Numbered from the stretch's first letter, positions 7,204 through 15,197 are shown. The stretch is 24,932 nucleotides of DNA from CAZRIE01 sp964600075 (GCA_964600075.1 CAZRIE010000060.1:1-24932); one strand, 5' to 3'. Notes: generated by a model from the letters alone, not told the origin. Translations and numbers: made by a program.

Positions 7204-8142
7204 TTAAAAATAGGTTTCCTGACGGTAATACTTTTGAAATTTGGATTTCAAATCCTCAGGTGTAGCAATGATTTCAGGATGAAAAAGACTGGCCAACAAT
7301 TCGATACCACTTACTAAAGTATCTGCCGAAGACTGCGTGAACAAATCAAAATCCGTGATAAATACGCTATGGTTACGAACTGCTTGTAACGAATTCCAGC
7401 CTTTTTTTCTGGTCAGTAGGTGCATTTCTTCCATCGTTCTTTCTTTTGTGAACCCGCAAGGAGCAATAACCAAAATCTCAGGGTCGTATTTTACAATTTT
7501 ATCCCAATATGTAACGATACTATCCCCCGATGGGTTCGACATCATATCGATTCCTCCTGCATATCCGATTTGGTGGGGTATCCAATGTCCGCAATTATAA
7601 ATAGGCTCTAGCCACTCCATAAGCATCACCCTTTTTGGTAGTACCCTGGCTGCCCGTAGTGTGTCGACTATCAAATCGATTCGTTTGTTCAAAGTATCCA
7701 AATAGGTATGTGCGACTTCTTCTTTTCCCAATGCTCTGGCGATGGTAATGGCGTTATCAAAAACATCTGTGAGCGACGCTGGGCTGATTGAAATCAACTC
7801 GGGCTTTATGGGTAAGTTGGCCACTGCCGCCGCGGTACATTCCGTATCGATTTGGCACACATCGCACATATCTTGGATAAAGATGATATCTGGTGCGATT
7901 TCAGCAAGCAATTCTTCATCGACGTAGTAGAGTTTTTTACCTTCCTTCTTGCTGTCGGAGAAAAAAGTATCAATTTCGGCACTTGAGTAGTCCTTTCCTT
8001 CCAAAACACAACGCACAACTGGGCTTTTCTCCTTAAGCGCCTGTTCGGGGCATTCGAAGGTAATTCCAAATAACTGGTCGTGCAGACCCATATCATATAT
8101 CATCTGGGTAACTGCTGGAAGGAATGAACATACCCGCTTCAT
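7204..8142 (-). CDS. BtuF-like cobalamin-binding protein without signal peptide
   Basis: 312 residues of the type III periplasmic-binding fold (Peripla_BP_2, as in BtuF). Visible features are SFLPAVTQMIYDMGL at the start, EIAPDIIFIQ in the middle, and EWLEPIYNCGHWIPHQIGYAGG (about 176-197), the typical motif of B12-binding members. No signal peptide or lipobox is present at the ATG, and no longer in-frame start fits because the btuG stop lies only 7 bases upstream. It has several cysteines, including C93-x2-C96 and C102. The product would therefore be cytoplasmic, unlike the lipoprotein BtuF encoded at 11527. It is the third gene of the riboswitch-led operon after btuB and btuG, so a role in B12 handling is likely, but the exact step is unknown. 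Confidence 0.8.
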   Translation of the reverse strand: MKRVCSFLPAVTQMIYDMGLHDQLFGITFECPEQALKEKSPVVRCVLEGKDYSSAEIDTFFSDSKKEGKKLYYVDEELLAEIAPDIIFIQDMCDVCQIDTECTAAAVANLPIKPELISISPASLTDVFDNAITIARALGKEEVAHTYLDTLNKRIDLIVDTLRAARVLPKRVMLMEWLEPIYNCGHWIPHQIGYAGGIDMMSNPSGDSIVTYWDKIVKYDPEILVIAPCGFTKERTMEEMHLLTRKKGWNSLQAVRNHSVFITDFDLFTQSSADTLVSGIELLASLFHPEIIATPEDLKSKFQKYYRQETYF

Positions 8143-8149
8143 CAGCCTA

Positions 8150-9214
8150 TCAATTAAAATAAATACCTCCTGGAATAATTCCTACAGGTATTGTGTTTTC
8201 CTTTTCTTTACTGGCCAAATCATAAATTAGAAGGTCTCCTTTACTTGCAAAGTCTTTTGCATCGGTGCCGTAAAGCTTTCCATCATTTAAAGCCATAGTG
8301 TAAAATGAAACTCCGTCTATAAAAGGTTCCGTTGGCAATGTATTCGCACCGGTTTGAAAAGCGTAAACGGCATTATCCAAACCAAAATAGAGCATATCAT
8401 TTTCGATACTTAAATCTCCGGGATGTTGCGTAGTTTCAAAATCAAAGGTCTTAGCTACCGTATTTTCAGATGTTTCAATTTGTGAAAGTGTTCCCTGCGT
8501 TTCCGTTCCTGTATAATCCGGAGCTCCTCCACTTAAAACCCATAGATTGCCAGAAGCATCCCACTGCATTGAGTTTGGAAAATCGCCAACGGTAAGAGTC
8601 TTCATTACGGTATCAGCAGTAACGTCGATTACCGATACCTGATTGTTCTGACCAAAAGCGCCTTGATGCGCCACATAAACAAAGTTGCCATTCGTCGTAA
8701 TGGCCTCTGGTCCTAAAACGACCGGTATAGTACTAGTTACGCTATTCGAACTCAAATCAACTACCGCTACAAAGTCATCAGTTTCGTCTGCCGTATCGCC
8801 CCAATTTGTCACGTAGCCCTTACCGTTCGCTATTGTAAAATACCTAGGGTTATCGAGACCGTCGGCAATCAGGTCAATACTTTTGAAAGTAAACCGATCT
8901 ACTACATGTATCTTATGCGAATTATTTACTACGACATAGGCCAATTCAGCATCAAAGCCTACCGATTGTACAATATTCCCTAAATCTTCTTGATTTTCTT
9001 TCTTAAAAATAGCATCCTCGACTGAAGCGTTGTCATCCGATATAAAAGTAATTGTTCCACTACCATTATTAAAAGGCCCTTCGTTAGATACTAATATGCC
9101 GTTTTCATAAGCGCCTTGAGGCACTTCGGTTATCGGCGTATCATCATCATTTGTGCAGCCTACCGCAAAAAGTATACTAGATGCAGCAAAGACTACTTGT
9201 TTTTTGATTTTCAT
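8150..9214 (-). CDS. btuG: BtuG-like surface lipoprotein, beta-propeller (vitamin B12 capture)
   Basis: 354 residues with a lipoprotein signal ending FAVGC (Cys20), followed by an acidic TNDDD stretch of the kind seen in lipoproteins exported to the cell surface in Bacteroidota. The rest is made of YncE/DUF5074-like beta-propeller repeats (for example NGKGYVTNWGD, NGNFVYVAHQG, VSVIDVTADTV, DASGNLWVLSGG). BtuG of Bacteroides is a propeller lipoprotein that binds B12 tightly and passes it to its BtuB partner. The gene lies 12 bases downstream of the btuB-like gene under the same cobalamin riboswitch, which makes the assignment strong. The next gene starts 7 bases later. B12 binding itself is inferred from family and context. 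Confidence 0.86.
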   Translation of the reverse strand: MKIKKQVVFAASSILFAVGCTNDDDTPITEVPQGAYENGILVSNEGPFNNGSGTITFISDDNASVEDAIFKKENQEDLGNIVQSVGFDAELAYVVVNNSHKIHVVDRFTFKSIDLIADGLDNPRYFTIANGKGYVTNWGDTADETDDFVAVVDLSSNSVTSTIPVVLGPEAITTNGNFVYVAHQGAFGQNNQVSVIDVTADTVMKTLTVGDFPNSMQWDASGNLWVLSGGAPDYTGTETQGTLSQIETSENTVAKTFDFETTQHPGDLSIENDMLYFGLDNAVYAFQTGANTLPTEPFIDGVSFYTMALNDGKLYGTDAKDFASKGDLLIYDLASKEKENTIPVGIIPGGIYFN

Positions 9215-9226
9215 TTTGATCTGATT

Positions 9227-11086
9227 TTAAAGTTTGAGTATTAATTGAACGTTTATATTTCTATTGGGCATGGGCCGAAAGGCCACATTTTGGTAATTCT
9301 TATTAAATAGGTTATTGATTTGTATCAAGGCATCAATGCTTAATTTGCTTTTAAGCTTAAAATTTCTTCCCAAACCAAGATTTGAAACTGTATATGCGGG
9401 CAATGATTCTGAATTATCGGTGGTTATAAAAACGCCTCCATTATGAAACAGTTGATAGAAAAAACTCCAGCTCCCGTAGCCATATATTAGATTTGATGTT
9501 ATTTTATGATCGGGCACATAAAGCAGCGTTTCATTAGTTTCATCATCAATAGCCCTGATATAAGAGTAGCCGTTTTTCCAATCCAAACGATGTAATCCCC
9601 ATTGTTCGGCCAAATCGAAGGAAACTTCCAAACCATAATTTGAAGTATCACTAATATTAGCAGGCGACCAAATACCTTGTGCATCAGGGCGCCACTGAAT
9701 CAAATCTTCTGACGAAATGTAGTAAATGGTCCACTCTAGCGCGTACTTTCCCTTTTTATATGCCTGCCCAAACTCAGCTTGCCAAGAAGATTCCGGTCGA
9801 ATATCCGCATTACCACTGGCGCCCGCACCTATCCAATAGATTTCGTTGAATGTGGGTATTCTATAGTTTTTGGAGGCATTGAAATACAAATTATAACGGT
9901 CACTAAAATTGTATTTGGCATTCAGGGCATATACAAACGGACTTTTATAATCGTCTACAAATTCTTTTCTAAGGTGCGCACCATAGGTAAATCGATCACC
10001 AACATTGTGTGTGAACAACAAAGTCGTCGCCAAAGTATTTCGGGTAGCGTCATCAATTGAACTACCTCTGGCGGTGATATTAGAATAATCTGCAATAGCA
10101 TTTAATATGCTATTCTTGAATTGTTTTTTAAAATCATAGTTGGTAATAAGGGTATTAGTGTTTCCGAAAGAAAAATCGTCTCGTTCTTTATTGTCGAAAA
10201 ATTTATATTTTTCATAGAGGTAAGCAACCTTAAGACGGTGGATGCGCCCTTCATTAAAATGGTTCCATTCTAAAAGGTTACGTGAATTGATATCTTGGTA
10301 ATTCGAATTCGAAGGTGCTGTAAGGGTACCGGAAAAGTCGCGATCGCCCAAAAACGTATTGTGGTAGAGTTTTAACAGCCCCTTATCGGAGAGTCGGTAC
10401 CCGAAATGCGCATTTAGGTTTATATTCTCGAAAGCACCATTTTCATTACGTTTATCCGTTCCTAGATACTTATAATCGTTTTCAGACGCCGCGTAATTCA
10501 CTCCCAAGCCAAAAGCTACTTTTTCCGACCCTTTTGAAATGCTGTAGTTTATGTTTTTGGTATCAAAACTTCCATAGCGAATTGCTAATTCGTGCTCTAA
10601 ACTATTCTCGAAACGGAATACATCGTTTAAGTGCACACTACCACCGATGGCCCCGCTACCAAACTGTACACTTCCTCCACCACTTCGAACACTTACCGAG
10701 CCATAGTTACGTGGTACTATAGTATTGAAATCTATTTGCCCTGTAAGTTGTGAGTTGATATTTATCCCATTCCAAACTACAGCGGTCTGTGATGCATTGG
10801 TTCCACGAAAAGATGGAGAAGAAAGCATACCTGATCCATTTTCTTTAAAATAAATCGCAGTATTGAACTGTAAAAGGTCGGTGAGCGAGGTGCCGTTTCG
10901 TACCAATACAGAATCGGTCAGTACCTCTACTTTATTTCCGTTGGAAAAATGCAAAAGCCTGACATCGGTCAGAACAACCTCATCGAGTACGGTAACGCTA
11001 TCTTTTTGCGCCTTTAGGGACGCAAAAGTCAAACTTACCAATAGAAATACTATTGATTTAAAACAGTCCATTTCGCTTAAAGGCAT
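9227..11086 (-). CDS. btuB: TonB-dependent cobalamin receptor, BtuB-like
   Basis: 619 residues from the first ATG (614 from a second in-frame ATG at 11071), close to E. coli BtuB in size. A signal peptide (SIVFLLVSLTFASLKAQ) is followed by a plug domain with SFRGTNASQTAVVWNG and SGGGSVQFGSGAIGG, then a 22-strand-type beta barrel rich in aromatic alternation, ending NINVQLILKL. It transports B12 across the outer membrane using TonB energy. Specificity rests on the cobalamin riboswitch upstream and the btuG gene downstream, not on residues I can read. Either ATG is possible. The first lies inside a small hairpin (11079-11103), and the second directly precedes the better-looking signal peptide. 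Confidence 0.9.
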   Translation of the reverse strand: MPLSEMDCFKSIVFLLVSLTFASLKAQKDSVTVLDEVVLTDVRLLHFSNGNKVEVLTDSVLVRNGTSLTDLLQFNTAIYFKENGSGMLSSPSFRGTNASQTAVVWNGININSQLTGQIDFNTIVPRNYGSVSVRSGGGSVQFGSGAIGGSVHLNDVFRFENSLEHELAIRYGSFDTKNINYSISKGSEKVAFGLGVNYAASENDYKYLGTDKRNENGAFENINLNAHFGYRLSDKGLLKLYHNTFLGDRDFSGTLTAPSNSNYQDINSRNLLEWNHFNEGRIHRLKVAYLYEKYKFFDNKERDDFSFGNTNTLITNYDFKKQFKNSILNAIADYSNITARGSSIDDATRNTLATTLLFTHNVGDRFTYGAHLRKEFVDDYKSPFVYALNAKYNFSDRYNLYFNASKNYRIPTFNEIYWIGAGASGNADIRPESSWQAEFGQAYKKGKYALEWTIYYISSEDLIQWRPDAQGIWSPANISDTSNYGLEVSFDLAEQWGLHRLDWKNGYSYIRAIDDETNETLLYVPDHKITSNLIYGYGSWSFFYQLFHNGGVFITTDNSESLPAYTVSNLGLGRNFKLKSKLSIDALIQINNLFNKNYQNVAFRPMPNRNINVQLILKL

Positions 11087-11103
11087 TTTACCCGAACGCC
11101 TTT
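11079..11103 (-). promoter_or_regulatory. Hairpin over the btuB start: possible riboswitch expression platform
   Basis: On the minus strand AAAGGC (11098-11103) can pair with GCCTTT (11079-11084) around a 13-base loop. The first btuB ATG (11084-11086) sits at the edge of the right arm. There is no U-tract, so it would act on translation rather than as a terminator. It is a 6-bp stem and may be chance. Confidence 0.3.
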
Positions 11104-11120
11104 TTATCGAGTTATGAACT

Positions 11121-11438
11121 TGGCAGGTCTCCTGACTTACGTATTACCATCGACCTTCCCGCCTGCGCTGAACTTTTTTCAGCTCCTGTTTTTTCAAAGC
11201 TCGGGGCTTCAATTCAACCAGATACCGAAATGTATTCGGCACAAGCAGTGGTATTCGAAGAAAATGGTAACCGTCACGATAACAATCGGGACAAAGCTTA
11301 CAGTTGCGGGAACAGTTCCAGATTTATTCGATTTACATTTTCAGAATTCGTCTATTATCGATTACTAAATCGACAATTGTAAATCAAATTCACTGGATTC
11401 CCTTTTAATCCAATCACTTAAAAACAGTAACAGGAACC
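11121..11438 (-). promoter_or_regulatory. Cobalamin (adenosylcobalamin) riboswitch with enlarged arm
   Basis: Read on the minus strand, the expected elements occur in order: a 5' P1 strand GGTTCCTG (11431-11438); AGGGAATCCAGTG (11391-11403); CTGGAACTG (from 11321 down); CCCGCAACTGTAA (11298-11310); ACCACTG (11246-11252); GGGAAGG (11154-11160); and the B12 box AAGTCAGGAGACCTGCC (11122-11138), whose CAGGAGACC can pair with the 5' GGTTCCTG. The arm closed by CCAG/CTGG normally has a short loop. Here it contains an inserted stem, TTTGATTTACA (11378-11388) with TGTAAATCGAA (11327-11337), and a further perfect 6-bp hairpin (11358-11373). It controls btuB-btuG and the BtuF-like gene. B12 is expected to repress them. 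Confidence 0.93.
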
Positions 11439-11449
11439 AAAATTCACAG

Positions 11450-11484
11450 CAAAAATAAACATTTTGTTTAATCTTTCGAGACAA
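11450..11484 (-). promoter_or_regulatory. Candidate promoter of the btuB operon
   Basis: On the minus strand TATTTTTG (11450-11457) matches the Bacteroidota -7 consensus TAnnTTTG exactly, with TTG at 11482-11484, 24 bases upstream. The implied start near 11443 falls just before the 5' strand of the riboswitch (11438), which fits well. Confidence 0.5.
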
Positions 11485-11498
11485 AGTTTAAATAATAC

Positions 11499-11506
11499 TA
11501 CTTTTG
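11499..11506 (+). promoter_or_regulatory. Candidate -7 element of the btuFCD operon
   Basis: TACTTTTG matches TAnnTTTG exactly. The -33 region (around 11475-11481) has only TTTCG, so it is weak. It implies a start near 11513 and a leader of about 14 bases to the TTG at 11527. The region back-to-back with it holds the btuB promoter, so the two upstream elements overlap. Confidence 0.4.
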
Positions 11507-11526
11507 AGAACATCAAAATTTCTGGT

Positions 11527-12672
11527 TTGAACAAAACACCATTTATTCTCATTCTCATCTTTTTTATTTCCTGTAAAACGGAGAAGAAGGAAGTTTTCCC
11601 AACTGAAAGTAAGAGCAAAATTTCAGAAATCGATTACGCCAAAGGGTTTACTATTGAAAAATCGACTTCGGGCCTCACAACTATAAAAATTAGCTCGCCT
11701 TGGCCAGATGCCGAGACTGCTTTTACCTATGCTCTGGTACCGAAAGACAAGATGGCATCGATGACCCTTAATAAAGATACTTATGATGCAATAGTCGCCG
11801 TTCCAGTCGAAAAGTTGGTCGTGACCTCGACAACCCATATACCATCTTTGGAGGCGTTAGGAGTAGCAGACAGACTAGTTGGCTTTCCCAACACTGACTT
11901 GATTTCCTCAGAGAATACGCGCAAACGAATCGACGAAGGGTCTGTAAAAGAATTGGGCAACAACGAATCGCTTAACACCGAAATTGTTATCGGCATCAAT
12001 CCCGAATTGGTGGTGGGCTTTGGTATCAATAATCAAAATAAAGCCTATGAGACCTTAAAACGATCTAACATTCCCGTTGTCTATAATGGTGATTGGACGG
12101 AAGAATCCCCATTAGGAAAAGCAGAATGGGTGAAATTTTTTGCTCCTTTTTTTCAGTTGGAGATCAAGGCAGATAGTATTTTTAAATCGACTGAAACCTC
12201 ATATAATGAAGCGAAAACCTTAGCAGAAAAAGCGACTGAAAAACCGACTGTTCTCACCGGCGGACTTTATAAAGATGTATGGCACGTAGCTGGTGGAAAA
12301 AGCTGGATGGCACAATTTCTCAAGGATGCAAAGGCAGATTACCTTTGGGCAACTAATAATGAAACAGGTGGTCTCGCCCTAAGTTTAGAATCCGTTTTGG
12401 AAACTTCAGAGAAAGCAGATTATTGGCTAAACCCCTCGATGTTGACCTCCTATCAAGAAATGGAAAAGTCGAACCGGCATTATACTCAATTCGCGGCATT
12501 TGACAACAAGAAAGTATATTCGAACACAATTGCCAAGGGCACTACAGGTGGACTATTATTTTACGAGCTGGCGCCAAATAGGCCTGACTTGGTGCTCAAA
12601 GACTTAATACATATTTTTCATCCCGAATTAATGCCCAATCATCAACTTTTCTTTTTCAAGCCGTTTAAATAA
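11527..12672 (+). CDS. btuF: Cobalamin ABC transporter substrate-binding lipoprotein (BtuF)
   Basis: 381 residues from a TTG start chosen because it yields a compact lipoprotein signal, NKTPFILILIFFISC (Cys16). A longer in-frame TTG at 11464 would place the coding region over the predicted promoter and add a polar leader. The body is a Peripla_BP_2 binding protein: TTHIPSLEALGVADRLVGF, then NPELVVGFGI, IPVVYNGDW, KPTVLTGGLYKDVWHVAGG and a C-terminal ELAPNRPDLVLKDLIHIFHP. It should deliver B12 to the BtuC permease, whose start codon directly follows the stop. Metal-chelate family members look alike. B12 is inferred from the adjoining btuB-btuG operon. Confidence 0.84.
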   Translation: MNKTPFILILIFFISCKTEKKEVFPTESKSKISEIDYAKGFTIEKSTSGLTTIKISSPWPDAETAFTYALVPKDKMASMTLNKDTYDAIVAVPVEKLVVTSTTHIPSLEALGVADRLVGFPNTDLISSENTRKRIDEGSVKELGNNESLNTEIVIGINPELVVGFGINNQNKAYETLKRSNIPVVYNGDWTEESPLGKAEWVKFFAPFFQLEIKADSIFKSTETSYNEAKTLAEKATEKPTVLTGGLYKDVWHVAGGKSWMAQFLKDAKADYLWATNNETGGLALSLESVLETSEKADYWLNPSMLTSYQEMEKSNRHYTQFAAFDNKKVYSNTIAKGTTGGLLFYELAPNRPDLVLKDLIHIFHPELMPNHQLFFFKPFK

Positions 12673-13704
12673 TTGAAAAACCCGAAAACATATCGCACCT
12701 CTTTTTTTCTCTTGCTTATCGCATTGGGGGTTTGTTTCGGATTGAATATTAGTTTGGGATCGGTCTCCATTCCTTTCTCGGAAACCTTAAGTTCCCTATT
12801 TGGAAATCAACTAGAAAATTCCTCGTGGGAATACATCATCTGGAATTACAGGATACCCAAAGCCTTTACCGCAGTACTTGTAGGTAGTGGATTAGCCTTG
12901 AGCGGACTGTTGATGCAGACCCTTTTCAGAAACCCCTTAGCGGGCCCATTTGTTTTGGGAGTCAGTTCTGGCGCAAGCTTGGGCGCGGCGATCCTCATCA
13001 TGGGTTCGGCTGTTTTTTCCGGAGTTCTAGCTTTTGGTATCGTAAACGATGTTTCACTGGCGATCGCTTCAAGTATCGGAAGCTTTTTGGTATTATTAGC
13101 GGTCATGGTCGTCGCCTCTAAAGTAAAGGATACCATGGCACTGTTGATTATCGGCTTAATGTTCGGTAGTATTACCGCCGCCATTGTCAGCATACTCTCT
13201 TATTTCACCGATGCCGAAAAACTGCAGCAATTCGTGTATTGGTCTTTTGGCAGTGTGGGCAATTTGTCATCGTCACAATTAGTATTGCTATCGGGCATCA
13301 TACTAATCGGCGTATTGCTCAGCATACGCTCTATAAAACCATTGAACGCTTTTTTACTGGGTGAAAACTATGCCCGAAGTCTGGGCGTAAACCTTAAACA
13401 AACGCGATATTTAGTTATTATTGCTACAGGGTTATTAGCGGGCGGAGTGACTGCATTTGCTGGCCCTATTGCCTTTATCGGCTTAGCAGTACCCCATTTG
13501 ACAAGGCAAATTTTCAACACTACCGAACATCGTGTTCTCGTACCCGCAGTATTGATTTACGGTGCCATTTTGATGTTACTTTGCGATACGGTAGCGCAAC
13601 TTCCAAATTCGGTAAATGTGCTACCTATCAATGCGATTACCAGTATTTTCGGGGCACCTGTGGTAATTTGGTTATTGGTGCGAAAACGTAAAATGGTATT
13701 TTAA
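12673..13704 (+). CDS. btuC: Cobalamin ABC transporter permease (BtuC, FecCD family)
   Basis: 343 residues, very hydrophobic with about ten membrane segments, matching the family's usual length. The signature block RIPKAFTAVLVGSGLALSG (60-78), FRNPLAGPFVLGVSSGASLG, and the C-terminal AFAGPIAFIGLAVPHLTR (the loop that contacts the ATPase) are all present. The first codon is TTG, immediately after the btuF stop. No ATG exists before about residue 81, so the non-ATG start appears real. It is the inner-membrane channel for B12. The ATPase gene follows only after an intervening acetyltransferase gene and a 115-base gap. Confidence 0.9.
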   Translation: MKNPKTYRTSFFLLLIALGVCFGLNISLGSVSIPFSETLSSLFGNQLENSSWEYIIWNYRIPKAFTAVLVGSGLALSGLLMQTLFRNPLAGPFVLGVSSGASLGAAILIMGSAVFSGVLAFGIVNDVSLAIASSIGSFLVLLAVMVVASKVKDTMALLIIGLMFGSITAAIVSILSYFTDAEKLQQFVYWSFGSVGNLSSSQLVLLSGIILIGVLLSIRSIKPLNAFLLGENYARSLGVNLKQTRYLVIIATGLLAGGVTAFAGPIAFIGLAVPHLTRQIFNTTEHRVLVPAVLIYGAILMLLCDTVAQLPNSVNVLPINAITSIFGAPVVIWLLVRKRKMVF

Positions 13705-13819
13705 TTGACCATTTGGATTGGAACGACAACGATATTCAGGATGCTTTGCATTCTAAAATGAAGATTTGTAAAATTCTAAGAAATGGTAAATTGCAATAAA
13801 ATTCAAAATAGGTAGAACA

Positions 13820-14332
13820 ATGGTAATTGAGAATAGCACCATCGAAGATATAGATGAAATTTTTAGACTCTATGGACTAGCAAAGGACTATCAAAAGTTC
13901 AGTGGTGCGGTGCTTTGGCCCGAATTTGATAGAGATTTGATAACAACGGAAATTCTAGGTAGTCGTCAATGGAAAATTACTAAAAGTGGGAAAATCACAT
14001 GCGTTTGGGCAACCACTTTCGATGACCCACATATCTGGAAGGATAAGAACAATGACCCATCGGTCTATATTCACCGAATTGCTACCAACCCAAAATTTAG
14101 GGGACGCAACCTTGTCGAAAAAATTGTATCATGGAGTAAAATTTATGCCAAAGAAAACGGTAAAGAGTTTATTCGTTTAGACACGGTCGGAGAAAACAAG
14201 AAATTGATTGCCCATTACAAAAAAAACGGATTTGAGTTTTTAGGATTGTTCTCTTTGGAAAATTCAAAAGCACTTCCCGCCCATTATCATAATGCCACGG
14301 TCAGTCTTTTCGAACTACGTTTAAAAAAATAA
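13820..14332 (+). CDS. GNAT-family N-acetyltransferase
   Basis: 170 residues with a GNAT fold. YIHRIATNPKFRGRNLVEKI (83-102) contains the acetyl-CoA-binding R-G-R-N-L loop, and HYKKNGFEFLG (132-142) is the typical C-terminal motif. The start is ATG. It lies between the BtuC and BtuD genes on the same strand, 115 bases after the former and 28 before the latter, so it is probably co-transcribed with them. No acetyltransferase is a recognised part of B12 import. It may be a passenger or may modify an unknown small molecule or protein. The substrate cannot be read from the sequence. Confidence 0.85.
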   Translation: MVIENSTIEDIDEIFRLYGLAKDYQKFSGAVLWPEFDRDLITTEILGSRQWKITKSGKITCVWATTFDDPHIWKDKNNDPSVYIHRIATNPKFRGRNLVEKIVSWSKIYAKENGKEFIRLDTVGENKKLIAHYKKNGFEFLGLFSLENSKALPAHYHNATVSLFELRLKK

Positions 14333-14360
14333 AATCATCATCAACGAAAACCAACAAAGT

Positions 14361-15131
14361 GTGCTTTCGGTAAAAAATCTAGCCATAGGCTACCAAAACA
14401 AAGTAAAGGACACAGTAGTGGCAGAACCTATTGAATTTTTCCTAAGCTCTGGTGAACTAACCGCAATAGTAGGCATCAACGGTATTGGTAAATCTACTTT
14501 GCTGCGTACACTTGGCAATGCCCAACCCAGACTATCGGGAAGCATTACCATAAATCAAAGAACTTTAGAAAATTACCGGCCACTAGAACTATCTACTAAA
14601 ATCAGCATGGTCTTGACCGAACCCATTGCCTCAAAAAATATGACGGTTTTGGAATTGGTTGCATTAGGTAGACAACCATACACCAGTTGGATCGGTGCTT
14701 TGTCAAAAGTGGACAAATTAAAAATCAAGGAAGCCATTCACTTATTGGAACTTGAAGACTTACAACATAAAAAATGCTATGAACTTAGCGATGGGCAATT
14801 GCAACGAGCTATGATAGCAAGGGCTTTGGCCCAAGACACATCCATTATGTTATTAGATGAACCGACAACCCATCTAGACCTATATCATAAAGTAAACATT
14901 TTAAAATTGCTGAAATCCATCGCGCACCAAACACAAAAAATCATTTTATTCACTACCCATGAAATCGAAATGGCAATTCAACTTTGCGATAAAATGTTGT
15001 TGCTAGATGGAGAAAAGAATCCTTTTGGGCAGCCCTGCGAACTAATTGAACAAAAAGCATTTGAATCACTGTTTCCTGCGGATACGGTTTCTTTTGATGC
15101 CAAGACAGGTACTTTTCGGATTGAAAAGTAA
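14361..15131 (+). CDS. btuD: Cobalamin ABC transporter ATP-binding protein (BtuD)
   Basis: 256 residues with the full ABC ATPase set: Walker A GINGIGKST (38-46), signature LSDGQ (142-146), Walker B IMLLDE (162-167) with D-loop THLDL, and switch His200. The Q-loop reads VLTEP where most family members have a Gln, so Thr occupies that position. The start is GTG, with no ATG before residue 83. It would power the BtuC permease. Family members for heme and siderophores are similar. B12 specificity is inferred from the locus. It is the last gene of the plus-strand transporter unit. Confidence 0.88.
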   Translation: MLSVKNLAIGYQNKVKDTVVAEPIEFFLSSGELTAIVGINGIGKSTLLRTLGNAQPRLSGSITINQRTLENYRPLELSTKISMVLTEPIASKNMTVLELVALGRQPYTSWIGALSKVDKLKIKEAIHLLELEDLQHKKCYELSDGQLQRAMIARALAQDTSIMLLDEPTTHLDLYHKVNILKLLKSIAHQTQKIILFTTHEIEMAIQLCDKMLLLDGEKNPFGQPCELIEQKAFESLFPADTVSFDAKTGTFRIEK

Positions 15132-15197
15132 CCCCAGAGGTATTATCCGGTTTTGACGCCAATCTTGTATCTTTACTTCGAACATCTTTGAAAACGA

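Noticed and set aside
9227..11086. TonB receptor as a siderophore or heme receptor
   Set aside because: The cobalamin riboswitch directly upstream and the BtuG-like propeller gene downstream favour B12. No iron-related gene is nearby.
11114..11368. Open frame on the plus strand across the riboswitch region
   Set aside because: It lies within a clear cobalamin riboswitch on the other strand, and its translation shows no protein-like features.
11464..11526. Longer btuF from a TTG start at 11464
   Set aside because: It would put a polar stretch before the lipoprotein signal and cover the promoter-like TACTTTTG. The TTG at 11527 gives a compact, correct lipoprotein signal.
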